This document shows positions 1 to 6,384 of a stretch of DNA of 10,959 bases, piece by piece; the stretch's first letter is position 1; every line of letters starts with the position of its first letter. The stretch spans positions 1-10,959 of the forward strand of contig SKGI01000141.1 in assembly GCA_007117555.1 (NCBI GenBank). The letters run 5' to 3'. This DNA is from Candidatus Izemoplasma sp. (GTDB lineage: Bacteria; Bacillota_I; Bacilli_A; Izemoplasmatales; Izemoplasmataceae). Position numbers and translations under genes: made by a program. Under the pieces are notes generated by a model. The model saw only the letters and a list, made by a program, of their open reading frames with translations. It was not told where the DNA came from and did no database searches.

Positions 1-2265
1 ATTGAAAACTATGCAGAAGACATGCGTTTACGATGCCATTTTCCTTTAGGGTCAGTCATCGAACATCATATGAGTGATACGGCCTTCGATCATGTTAATC
101 GCACTGTGCGAACCGAGGTTTTCAAAACAGAAAAAGGCAAGGAAGTTCCACCAGTGGTCGATCCATCGCTGTCCTTGGTGCATACGGATTCAGGGTTTGT
201 GGTGCATCATCGAGGTCTTCAAGAATATCAAGTTTACCACGATTCAGATACTTCTGTTGTTGCTATGACGATGTTACGCAGTATAGGCTATTTGTCTCGC
301 GATGATTTCTCGAGTCGTGGCGGTGGCGCTGGCCCATCTTTTGAAGTTCCAGATGCTCAACTTAAAGGAAGGCATAGCTTCCGTACCCGGTTTGCTTTTA
401 AACATGTACCTGAACCGAATGAAAGTCTGTTGTTTAGGAATCCCATGTTTTTAGTGACAGGCCACACCCAATATGCAGGGAGCCTTCTAACCCTTGACAC
501 ATCTAAGCTAGTAGCTTCATCATGTCGTTGGCACAACAAGGCCCTTGAGTTTAGACTGTTTAACCCATCGAATGCTCCACAGGTTCCTCAGTTTAAAAGT
601 GCTTTTCAGCAAAAAAAGGTCGATGTGATTGCTTTAGATGGCAAAAAGCTTGATGTGTCACTAGAAGATCCCGTACCGCCTAAAACGATTCGGACTTATC
701 GGTTTACACTCGAGTCAGTAAAACCACAAAGTGTTGACGTTCTCATTGCAGGTGGCTCGATTGGTGGTGTTTTGGCCGCGAAGACACTTGCGGAAGCAGG
801 TCGTTCTGTCTTATTAGTCGAAGAGACAGATTGGATTGGTGGTCAGCTGACAAATCAAGCAGTGCCTTTAGATGAACACCCATTTATTGAATCGTTCGGC
901 TGTACGGCAACGTACCGTACTTTTCGTAATGCTGTCCGGCGTTATTATGCCCAGCATTACATGTGCCAACCACACATCGATGAAGATACCTTAGATCCTG
1001 GGAACTCTTGGGTAACGCGGTTAGCTTTTGAACCTAAAGTCGCCCATAAGTTGTTTGAGGAAATGGTGTCACCATTTGTGAATAAAAACCTTGAGATTCG
1101 ATTGCGACACAGTGTGGTGGATGCCGAGGTAGATGCCACTCGAGTACATACTGTGACAGTCCAAAACCATCGAACTGGTGAAGAACAAAAGATAATCGCA
1201 CGATGGTATCTTGATGCGACAGATACAGGCTCGCTCCTTCCACTTACGTCTACGGAGTATATCATAGGGGCAGAGAGTCAGGCCGATACGGGTGAACGAC
1301 ATGCCCCTATCGAGGCGGACCCTTATGATATGCAACCAGTCACACATGTAGCTGCCCTAACTTGGGATGAAAGTGGGCAGGGGCTATTAGAAAAACCCGA
1401 TACATATGAGTATTTTAAATCACTAGAGTTACCTTACGATGCTGGTTTTGTGTTATCAAACTTAGGACCGGATTCAACGACCAAGAAAGCACGTAAGTTT
1501 AACATCATGTCTGGTAGGATGCCCCTTTGGACATATCGACGTGTGTTTGACCCTACACAGTATGTCAAACCACATCGAGGCGAGTTGACTTTGTTGAACT
1601 GGCCTCAAAACGATTATTTCATGGGCAATATTTTCTCTGATTCAGAAGCGTCGATGCACAAGTACATGGCTCGTGAGCTGACGCGTTGCTTCGTTTATTA
1701 TCTGCAACATGAAATGCCACGTGAAGACGGTGGTAAAGGATATCCAAACATCGCTTTGGATAAAACAGCACTTGGGACTGAGGATGGGTTAGCCATGGCG
1801 CCTTACATCAGAGAATCTCGGCGCATTAAAGCGCTCCATACAATACGCGAGCAAGATGTTTCGGCGATTGATAATCCATCACTACCAAAAGTTCAAGACT
1901 CAGTCGGTGTCGGTTCATACCATATCGATTTACATATAACCACAAGGTCACATACGTTTTTTTATGATAATACATGGCCGTTTGAGATTCCACTGCGAGC
2001 CTTAATTCCCATTAAAAAGAAAAACCTTCTTCCGGCATGTAAAAATATAGGGACAACCCATTTGACCAACGGTTGTTTTCGTCTTCATCCTGTCGAGTGG
2101 AACATTGGTGAAGTCATGGGTCATTTGACAGACTATTTGCTTGAACATCAGCTTGATAGTCACACTTTTATTGATCATCCTCAACATGTTCAAGCATTTT
2201 TGCGTCGTCTTGATGAAGCCGGTATTGAACGCCATTGGCCTGAGGATAAAGTGCATGTCATCTAA
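1..2265 (+). CDS. GH38 alpha-mannosidase C-terminal domain fused to FAD-dependent oxidoreductase (5'-partial)
   Basis: The frame is open to the left window edge, so the true start lies upstream; the ATG at 22 has no ribosome binding site and falls inside a domain. Counting from that ATG, residues 1-232 match the C-terminal beta region of GH38 alpha-mannosidases: HHRGLQEYQV (62-71), LRSIGYLSRDD (85-95), RGGGAGP (99-105), LEFRLFNPSNAP (175-186) and a closing PPKTIRTYRF strand. Residues 237-747 form a complete FAD_oxidored-type flavoprotein: dinucleotide-binding AGGSIGG (243-249), acidic LLVEETDWIGGQ (264-275), YLDATDTG (396-403), YIRESRRI (595-602), VGVGSYHIDLH (628-638) and a C-terminal IPLRALIP...NLLPACKNIGTTH segment. 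There is no in-frame ATG between residue 142 and the flavin domain, so that domain seems to be made only as part of the fusion. The likely role is cytoplasmic glycoside cleavage coupled to oxidation of a sugar or aglycone (inference). The upstream GH38 catalytic domain is not visible. The stop overlaps the next gene. Confidence 0.85.
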   Translation: MENYAEDMRLRCHFPLGSVIEHHMSDTAFDHVNRTVRTEVFKTEKGKEVPPVVDPSLSLVHTDSGFVVHHRGLQEYQVYHDSDTSVVAMTMLRSIGYLSRDDFSSRGGGAGPSFEVPDAQLKGRHSFRTRFAFKHVPEPNESLLFRNPMFLVTGHTQYAGSLLTLDTSKLVASSCRWHNKALEFRLFNPSNAPQVPQFKSAFQQKKVDVIALDGKKLDVSLEDPVPPKTIRTYRFTLESVKPQSVDVLIAGGSIGGVLAAKTLAEAGRSVLLVEETDWIGGQLTNQAVPLDEHPFIESFGCTATYRTFRNAVRRYYAQHYMCQPHIDEDTLDPGNSWVTRLAFEPKVAHKLFEEMVSPFVNKNLEIRLRHSVVDAEVDATRVHTVTVQNHRTGEEQKIIARWYLDATDTGSLLPLTSTEYIIGAESQADTGERHAPIEADPYDMQPVTHVAALTWDESGQGLLEKPDTYEYFKSLELPYDAGFVLSNLGPDSTTKKARKFNIMSGRMPLWTYRRVFDPTQYVKPHRGELTLLNWPQNDYFMGNIFSDSEASMHKYMARELTRCFVYYLQHEMPREDGGKGYPNIALDKTALGTEDGLAMAPYIRESRRIKALHTIREQDVSAIDNPSLPKVQDSVGVGSYHIDLHITTRSHTFFYDNTWPFEIPLRALIPIKKKNLLPACKNIGTTHLTNGCFRLHPVEWNIGEVMGHLTDYLLEHQLDSHTFIDHPQHVQAFLRRLDEAGIERHWPEDKVHVI
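2242..2246 (+). promoter_or_regulatory. Ribosome binding site for the alpha/beta-hydrolase
   Basis: GAGGA lies 8 nt before the ATG at 2255, inside the end of the fusion gene. It selects 2255 as the start over in-frame ATGs further upstream (from 2141), which have no such site and would add a non-homologous leader overlapping the previous gene by over 100 nt. This arrangement indicates translational coupling. Confidence 0.7.
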
Positions 2266-2989
2266 AAATCAGTGTTGGATTGAATCGGTAGAAATCTCCG
2301 TCGATGATAAAATTATGCGAGGATATTTACACCACGTAGCAGACAGTCAAAACGTCGTTGTGATGCTGCATGGTTTTACGGGGCATAAAGCAGAGGCTCA
2401 TTACGCCTTCAAACGTTTAGCAGATCGACTTGGAAGCATTGGCATCGCTACATTACGTGTTGATTACCTTGGGTGTGGTGATTCAGATGGTGCTTTTACC
2501 GATTTAGATTACGATTATCTTGTTACTCAAGCGAAGAAGATGATAACTTGGACAAGACAGTTTTATCCACGTGTGAATCTACTTGGTTTTTCCCTAGGTG
2601 GTGCAGTTGCTTTAGGCGCACTTGATGCCTCGATTACTAGTATTGTGCTCATCGCGCCTGCCTTGAATATGGCCAACTTGATTAAAGAACGTATGGCATC
2701 TCACCCAAGGCTTGATCAGGATACTGTAGATTTAGAGGGACTTCCTTTACACCGTCGGTTTTTGAACAGTTTGCAATCCCAACGTTTTGAAACTCAATTA
2801 GTAAACTACCATGGACCAGTTAGTGTGATTTGGGGAACGGAGGATGTACCGGTTCCTATCTCTTTACTTAACCAAATAGAAGCTGTGTGTTCACAAGTGA
2901 AAAAGCACCTTATTGAAGGTGCGGACCATACTTTTTCATCTGTACCGCATCTTGAGGAAATGTTTGATTTCGTTTGCAAGCATTTCTAG
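2255..2989 (+). CDS. Alpha/beta-hydrolase, esterase-like (Hydrolase_4 / cinnamoyl-esterase type)
   Basis: The 244-residue protein has a single-domain alpha/beta-hydrolase layout. The oxyanion-region HGFTG lies at 39-43 and the DYLGCGDSDG loop at 70-79. The nucleophile elbow GFSLGG has Ser113, the acid is Asp197 in WGTEDVPVP, and the catalytic His225 is in GADHTF, so the triad is complete and in canonical order. The HG.TG...D..G.G.SDG pattern fits small serine esterases of the cinnamoyl/feruloyl-esterase or acylglycerol-lipase type. No signal peptide is seen, so it should be cytoplasmic. It starts 11 nt inside the fusion gene's end, with its own GAGGA site, so it is co-transcribed and probably acts on the same substrate, for example removing acyl or aromatic ester groups from a glycoside (inference). 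A thioesterase or peptidase of the same fold cannot be excluded. Confidence 0.85.
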   Translation: MSSKNQCWIESVEISVDDKIMRGYLHHVADSQNVVVMLHGFTGHKAEAHYAFKRLADRLGSIGIATLRVDYLGCGDSDGAFTDLDYDYLVTQAKKMITWTRQFYPRVNLLGFSLGGAVALGALDASITSIVLIAPALNMANLIKERMASHPRLDQDTVDLEGLPLHRRFLNSLQSQRFETQLVNYHGPVSVIWGTEDVPVPISLLNQIEAVCSQVKKHLIEGADHTFSSVPHLEEMFDFVCKHF

Positions 2990-3070
2990 ATTGATAGCAA
3001 TGACGATATGCGTTAATTAAACAACATTATTGCTCATGCAAGCTATCTGGACAAACATATTTGATCAACA

Positions 3071-3099
3071 ATGACCTTGTAGATTTAGAATCTTATGAT
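3071..3099 (+). promoter_or_regulatory. Weak candidate promoter before the acyltransferase gene
   Basis: ATGACC (3071-3076), a 17-nt spacer and TATGAT (3094-3099) resemble a sigma-A promoter with a poor -35. It lies in the 139-nt gap between the hydrolase and acyltransferase genes. No terminator is seen in this gap, so read-through from upstream is equally possible. Confidence 0.25.
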
Positions 3100-3128
3100 A
3101 TGGCTACATAGGGTGAGGAGCTGAAAAC

Positions 3129-4439
3129 ATGTCACATCGAACCTTAAACACCTATAAGGATATGGTATCGATCTTAGGAGAAGGTACAGTTTCTGAGTGT
3201 GCTAAAGAGGTTTTTTCTCAATTTCTTTCTAAGACAATCAAAGTCGAAGATTGGTTAACTCTTTTAGGTATTTTGAAACAAATCGGTATTGATCATCAAA
3301 CCATTGAACTTGCAGAAACATGGTATAAAGTCGTGGCTGATCAACCTGAGTTAGTTGAAGCCATGTCGTTTATCCGTTTCGTTGTTGTTGAGGCTTATCA
3401 TCCGTCTGAATGGATCGTCAAGCAAGCACCTACTTTACCAAAACATCCGACAATTCGCGGTCCATTTTCATTGTTTGTGATTTTATATATTGCAGTTGAG
3501 GCATTAAGAGAACACCATCTACGTTCGATTGATCCTAGTCATGCCAGTTTTAATCTAAGTCATCTCAAAGGTTATATTGAGGCGTATAAGAGCAGTCATC
3601 CTGAATCCATTGGCGTAAACATGTTTACATGGTGTTTGTATTTAGGGTCTTTAGGTTTGATACATTTGCATACTTTGCATTTTATGCATCACGTATACAA
3701 AGATCCCTATTATGCTTTTCGCCATAATAAGACTCAAAGCATAGTTATTTTAGCACAAGGTGAACTGGCTATTCGTCGTGATGGACAACTAGATGGCACG
3801 GGTGATGTGCACGATTTCTGGTTTATGACTCAACTAGAAATTACAGACACATATTATGAGGGCCATTATGTGCATCCGCATGGGGCAGTGCTAGCAGAAA
3901 AACGGAGACTGGATAAAAAGGACTATACACTTGTATTAAAACCCGGCGATGCGGTCATAGATTACCACATACCTTCTGGGCCTGGGTACACAATCGAAAA
4001 CATGAAAACATCATTTATTAAGGCAGAGCAATTTTTCTCTAAACACTATTCTGAAGTTTGTTATCGTGCATTTTGGTGTTGCTCTTGGCTATCGAGCCCT
4101 CAATTACCATTCTTAATCACACGCCCAGAATCACATATTCTTCAAGTAGCTAAACAAGGATATATTGTTCCAGCAAGTGGTGGACCCGAAACATTATATG
4201 AGTTCGTATTTAGGACGAAAAATCCTGATTTTAGCAAGTTAAAGCCTAAGACATCTCTTGAGACCCATGTGATGGCCCATCGTCAACAAGGTGGCCAAAT
4301 AAACAGTGGCACCATTTTATTTTTCCTTGATGACCTAGAGCGTTATGGTCAGGACATTTATCATACCGATATGAATTCACAACCCTTTTTTGAACTACCC
4401 CATAATGGCTTGGCCAAAGCGCTGAAAAAGCGCACTTAA
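3129..4439 (+). CDS. Acyltransferase-domain protein (NAT_N + GNAT_C architecture)
   Basis: This 436-residue soluble protein has a mostly helical N-terminal half (about 1-150, including a WLTLLGILKQIGI segment) that fits the NAT_N domain. The C-terminal half (about 175-400) fits the GNAT_C acyltransferase-like domain. Its diagnostic stretch is recognisable: VIDYHIPSGP (276-285), then KAEQFFSKHY (298-307), then YRAFWCCSWLSSPQL (312-326). PESHILQV and TSLETHVMAHRQQGG (376-390) follow. The start is fixed by GGTGAGGAG at 3112-3120, 8 nt before the ATG. The family is annotated as acyltransferase-like, but its substrates are not firmly established, so the donor and acceptor are unknown here. Its position after a glycosidase-oxidoreductase fusion and an esterase suggests modification of a carbohydrate or its released aglycone (inference). 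No signal peptide or membrane segment is evident. Confidence 0.75.
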   Translation: MSHRTLNTYKDMVSILGEGTVSECAKEVFSQFLSKTIKVEDWLTLLGILKQIGIDHQTIELAETWYKVVADQPELVEAMSFIRFVVVEAYHPSEWIVKQAPTLPKHPTIRGPFSLFVILYIAVEALREHHLRSIDPSHASFNLSHLKGYIEAYKSSHPESIGVNMFTWCLYLGSLGLIHLHTLHFMHHVYKDPYYAFRHNKTQSIVILAQGELAIRRDGQLDGTGDVHDFWFMTQLEITDTYYEGHYVHPHGAVLAEKRRLDKKDYTLVLKPGDAVIDYHIPSGPGYTIENMKTSFIKAEQFFSKHYSEVCYRAFWCCSWLSSPQLPFLITRPESHILQVAKQGYIVPASGGPETLYEFVFRTKNPDFSKLKPKTSLETHVMAHRQQGGQINSGTILFFLDDLERYGQDIYHTDMNSQPFFELPHNGLAKALKKRT

Positions 4440-4544
4440 ATTCGAACGCCTATGATTAAATCATATTTATAACACAACAGATTTTTCTCCATGAGACTTG
4501 CGGCGATAATGCGCACTCGATAATCAGTTTTCTGGAGACATTTC

Positions 4545-4641
4545 TTTAGTTAATTGCTTTTCTAGTTAGATTATTAGCGTTCTTTTTTTATCTTACTTGA
4601 ACCATTTAGTTTTGAGTTAATAGGTATCATAATTAACTAAA
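4545..4641. repeat. Perfect 11-bp inverted repeat with 75-nt spacer
   Basis: TTTAGTTAATT (4545-4555) and AATTAACTAAA (4631-4641) are exact reverse complements. They lie upstream of the MATE -10 boxes. They could be two half-sites for a regulator, or chance in AT-rich DNA. No target-site duplication or transposase supports an insertion element. Confidence 0.4.
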
Positions 4642-4673
4642 TTCTCACATAATTTTTTAGGGATATCTTACAA

Positions 4674-4686
4674 TATAATGTATAAT
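4674..4686 (+). promoter_or_regulatory. Tandem -10 boxes of the MATE promoter
   Basis: Two perfect TATAAT hexamers (4674-4679 and 4681-4686) lie about 40 nt before the start codon. The matching -35 is poor (TAGGGA at 4658-4663 for the second box). This could mean the promoter depends on an activator or starts from alternative sites. Confidence 0.45.
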
Positions 4687-4726
4687 TGCTGTGAACTGAC
4701 AATTAGAAAGATTTAGGTACGTGTGT

Positions 4727-6124
4727 ATGTTTAAACTATTCGTCGGGGACCGACTGTTTTATAAAACGTTACTGACACTGACAGTGCCCCTTGTACTCCA
4801 ACAACTGATTACGACCTCCGTTCAGTTAATCGATAATATCATGGTGGGGCGTCTTGGTGAATCGGCGATCAGTTCAGTGGCGGTCATCAACCAACTCCAG
4901 TTTGTCATCATTCTTGTCTTTTTCGGTTTGATGGCTGGGTCGGGTATTTTTACGTCCCAATATTTCGGTGCTAAAGATTTTGATAAGTTGGCCCAAACTT
5001 TCCGCTTTAAGATTATTGCCGGGGTGTTGGTGGCGGCTTTGGCTGTTTTAATTTTAACAGTCTTTGGTCGCAACTTGGTCATTGCGTTTACCGATACAGA
5101 TGAAACGATTGGGGCTGCGTTAGAGTATTTAGCGATTGTCAAGTGGGGGATTTTTCCTTTAGTGCTTTCTATTGCCATTTCAAGCACGTTTAGAGAAACA
5201 GGGATTACCCGGCCGCTTCTTTATATTTCTACCGTTGCCGTCTTCATCAATACGGTATTAAACTACGCGTTAATATTTGGTCAGTTTGGTGCTCCGCAAA
5301 TGGGGATTGCAGGGGCTGCGATTGCGACAGTCATCGCCCGTGGCATTGAGTTTTTGTTGATGTTTGTGTACATGCTTTATAAAGGCCAGTACTTTACATC
5401 CAATTTGAGACACTTATTGGTTATTGATAAAAAAGTGCTTTATGGTATTATCGCAATGGCGTTACCGCTCACCTTCAACGAGTTTATGTGGTCACTTGGT
5501 CAAACGGTGTTCTTACAAGCTTATTCAACACGAGGGGATAGTGCACTTGCGGCAATGAACATGACGAACGCCATCTCGCAACTTGTTTTTGTGACTTTTG
5601 GAGGCATCGGGACAGGTGTTGCTGTGTTAGTCGGTAATACACTCGGGAAAAATGAACTGGATGTTGCGCGTCAAAATGCGTATAAACTCGTCGCTTTTTC
5701 GGTGGTTGTGGCGGTTGTGGCGGGCGTGTTCTTGTTTGGACTGAGCTTTTTTATACTCGACTTATATGCCGTCAGCGCTTCTACAAAAGCGATTGCAGCC
5801 TTTAATATTCGCGTCAATGCTTTTTGTATCCCTGTGTTTTCTTTAAATGTCTCCTTGTTTTTTATTTTGCGTTCTGGTGGTGACACCCGTTCGACACTCT
5901 TGATGGATTCGGTGTTTATGTGGGTCTTTGTCGTGCCAATGGCACTCATATTTGCCTACTTCACAACCATTCCGGTAACCTTAATGTTTTTAGCAGTCCA
6001 AACGAGTGATGTGCCTAAAGCGTTCATTGCCATCTCACGGTTTAAAAAGGGTCATTGGGTCAAAAATCTTGCGGCTACACCTGCTGTGCTTGCGGCGCAG
6101 CGAGAGGCTGAATCATTGGCATAG
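4727..6124 (+). CDS. MATE-family efflux transporter
   Basis: The 465-residue integral membrane protein has about 12 hydrophobic segments and the family's usual length. MATE hallmarks are visible in both pseudo-symmetric lobes. The N-lobe has VPLVLQQLITTSVQLIDNIMVGRLG (20-44, an almost diagnostic MATE opening), followed by GSGIFTSQYFGAKD (71-84). The C-lobe counterpart is ALPLTFNEFMWSLGQTVFLQAYS, followed by GTGVAVLVGNTLGKNELDVA (295-314). Such proteins export cationic drugs or metabolites in exchange for Na+ or H+ at the cytoplasmic membrane; the substrate here is not predictable. The ATG at 4727 is preferred to the in-frame GTG at 4721 because the AGG at 4715-4717 is 9 nt from the ATG but only 3 nt from the GTG. 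The final helix region ends in a basic FKKGHWVKN tail. It appears to be transcribed alone, between its own promoter and a terminator. Confidence 0.93.
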   Translation: MFKLFVGDRLFYKTLLTLTVPLVLQQLITTSVQLIDNIMVGRLGESAISSVAVINQLQFVIILVFFGLMAGSGIFTSQYFGAKDFDKLAQTFRFKIIAGVLVAALAVLILTVFGRNLVIAFTDTDETIGAALEYLAIVKWGIFPLVLSIAISSTFRETGITRPLLYISTVAVFINTVLNYALIFGQFGAPQMGIAGAAIATVIARGIEFLLMFVYMLYKGQYFTSNLRHLLVIDKKVLYGIIAMALPLTFNEFMWSLGQTVFLQAYSTRGDSALAAMNMTNAISQLVFVTFGGIGTGVAVLVGNTLGKNELDVARQNAYKLVAFSVVVAVVAGVFLFGLSFFILDLYAVSASTKAIAAFNIRVNAFCIPVFSLNVSLFFILRSGGDTRSTLLMDSVFMWVFVVPMALIFAYFTTIPVTLMFLAVQTSDVPKAFIAISRFKKGHWVKNLAATPAVLAAQREAESLA

Positions 6125-6171
6125 CCAGCTTCTAGTTTTTAATCAAAGTGCTTCGTTTTACGATGTATTGT

Positions 6172-6206
6172 AGGCATCTATACCGAATCAGGTGAAGATG
6201 CCTTTT
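6172..6206 (+). terminator. Rho-independent terminator of the MATE gene
   Basis: AGGCATCT (6172-6179) pairs with AGATGCCT (6196-6203). After one A-A mismatch the stem continues with four inner pairs (TACC/GGTG, one of them G-U), leaving a 6-nt loop GAATCA. A short T-run (TTTTGCTT) follows. It lies 48 nt after the MATE stop codon. Confidence 0.65.
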
Positions 6207-6208
6207 GC

Positions 6209-6240
6209 TTAGCTTGAAGCGTGATTGACCTTCAAGCTAA
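6209..6240. repeat. 11-bp perfect inverted repeat directly after the terminator
   Basis: TTAGCTTGAAG (6209-6219) and CTTCAAGCTAA (6230-6240) are exact complements around a 10-nt loop. No T-tract follows on the + strand. It could be a second stabilising hairpin or a regulator site; its role is unknown. Confidence 0.5.
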
Positions 6241-6249
6241 ATTAGTCAA

Positions 6250-6300
6250 GATGCTTCGTTGAACCATTCACAGCCGATTACGTATGCAATGCGAAGCGTC
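6250..6300. repeat. Third inverted repeat in the MATE-LRR gap
   Basis: GATGCTTCG (6250-6258) can pair with CGAAGCGTC (6292-6300), nine pairs with one G-U, around a 33-nt loop. The core GCTTCGTT also occurs at 6150-6157. The function is unknown, and the pairing is weaker evidence than the two hairpins before it. Confidence 0.3.
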
Positions 6301-6323
6301 ACGATTTAATCATAGTTCTCTAG

Positions 6324-6352
6324 TTGGTCTTTTTTTGGTTAGTGTGTATAAT
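6324..6352 (+). promoter_or_regulatory. Sigma-A-type promoter of the LRR lipoprotein gene
   Basis: TTGGTC (6324-6329), a 17-nt spacer and a perfect TATAAT (6347-6352) precede the gene by 32 nt. A strong AAAGGTGGAGGTG site (6366-6378) follows. The spacing is ideal for a housekeeping promoter. Confidence 0.6.
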
Positions 6353-6384
6353 AATAAGACGTTTAAAGGTGGAGGTGTTCCGCG

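Larger units (their letters stand above)
4440..4720. other. AT-rich intergenic region between acyltransferase and MATE genes
   Basis: This 281-nt stretch has no ORF of note and no clear rho-independent terminator for the upstream gene. It contains a short palindrome (TATGAT/ATCATA, 4451-4465), a 7-nt direct repeat CGATAAT (4504 and 4518), an 11-bp inverted repeat (4545-4641) and the MATE promoter at its right end. Confidence 0.6.

Noticed and set aside
22..24. ATG at 22 as the true start of the GH38-FAD gene
   Set aside because: The frame is open to base 1, no ribosome binding site precedes the ATG, and the sequence begins in the middle of the GH38 C-terminal region.
2141..2254. Longer alpha/beta-hydrolase starting at 2141
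   Set aside because: The added residues are the shadow of the fusion gene in another frame and do not belong to the fold. The GAGGA site points to 2255.
4545..4641. Terminal inverted repeats of a small insertion element (MITE)
   Set aside because: The repeats are only 11 bp, there is no target-site duplication, and the right copy lies within the MATE promoter region. A regulatory site or chance fits better.
4721..4726. GTG at 4721 as the MATE start
   Set aside because: Only 3 nt separate it from the AGG motif, while the ATG at 4727 is 9 nt away and gives the usual MATE N-terminus.
6328..6363. ECF-type promoter (ACGT element near 6359) linking the LRR gene to the neighbouring sigma factor
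   Set aside because: No AAC-type -35 lies at the right distance, and a good sigma-A promoter already explains the gene. The similarity to the GACGTC upstream of the sigma gene is too short.
6125..6384. Riboswitch or T-box leader before the LRR gene
   Set aside because: The structured part lies upstream of the TATAAT promoter, not between promoter and start codon, and no known aptamer or T-box core motif was seen.
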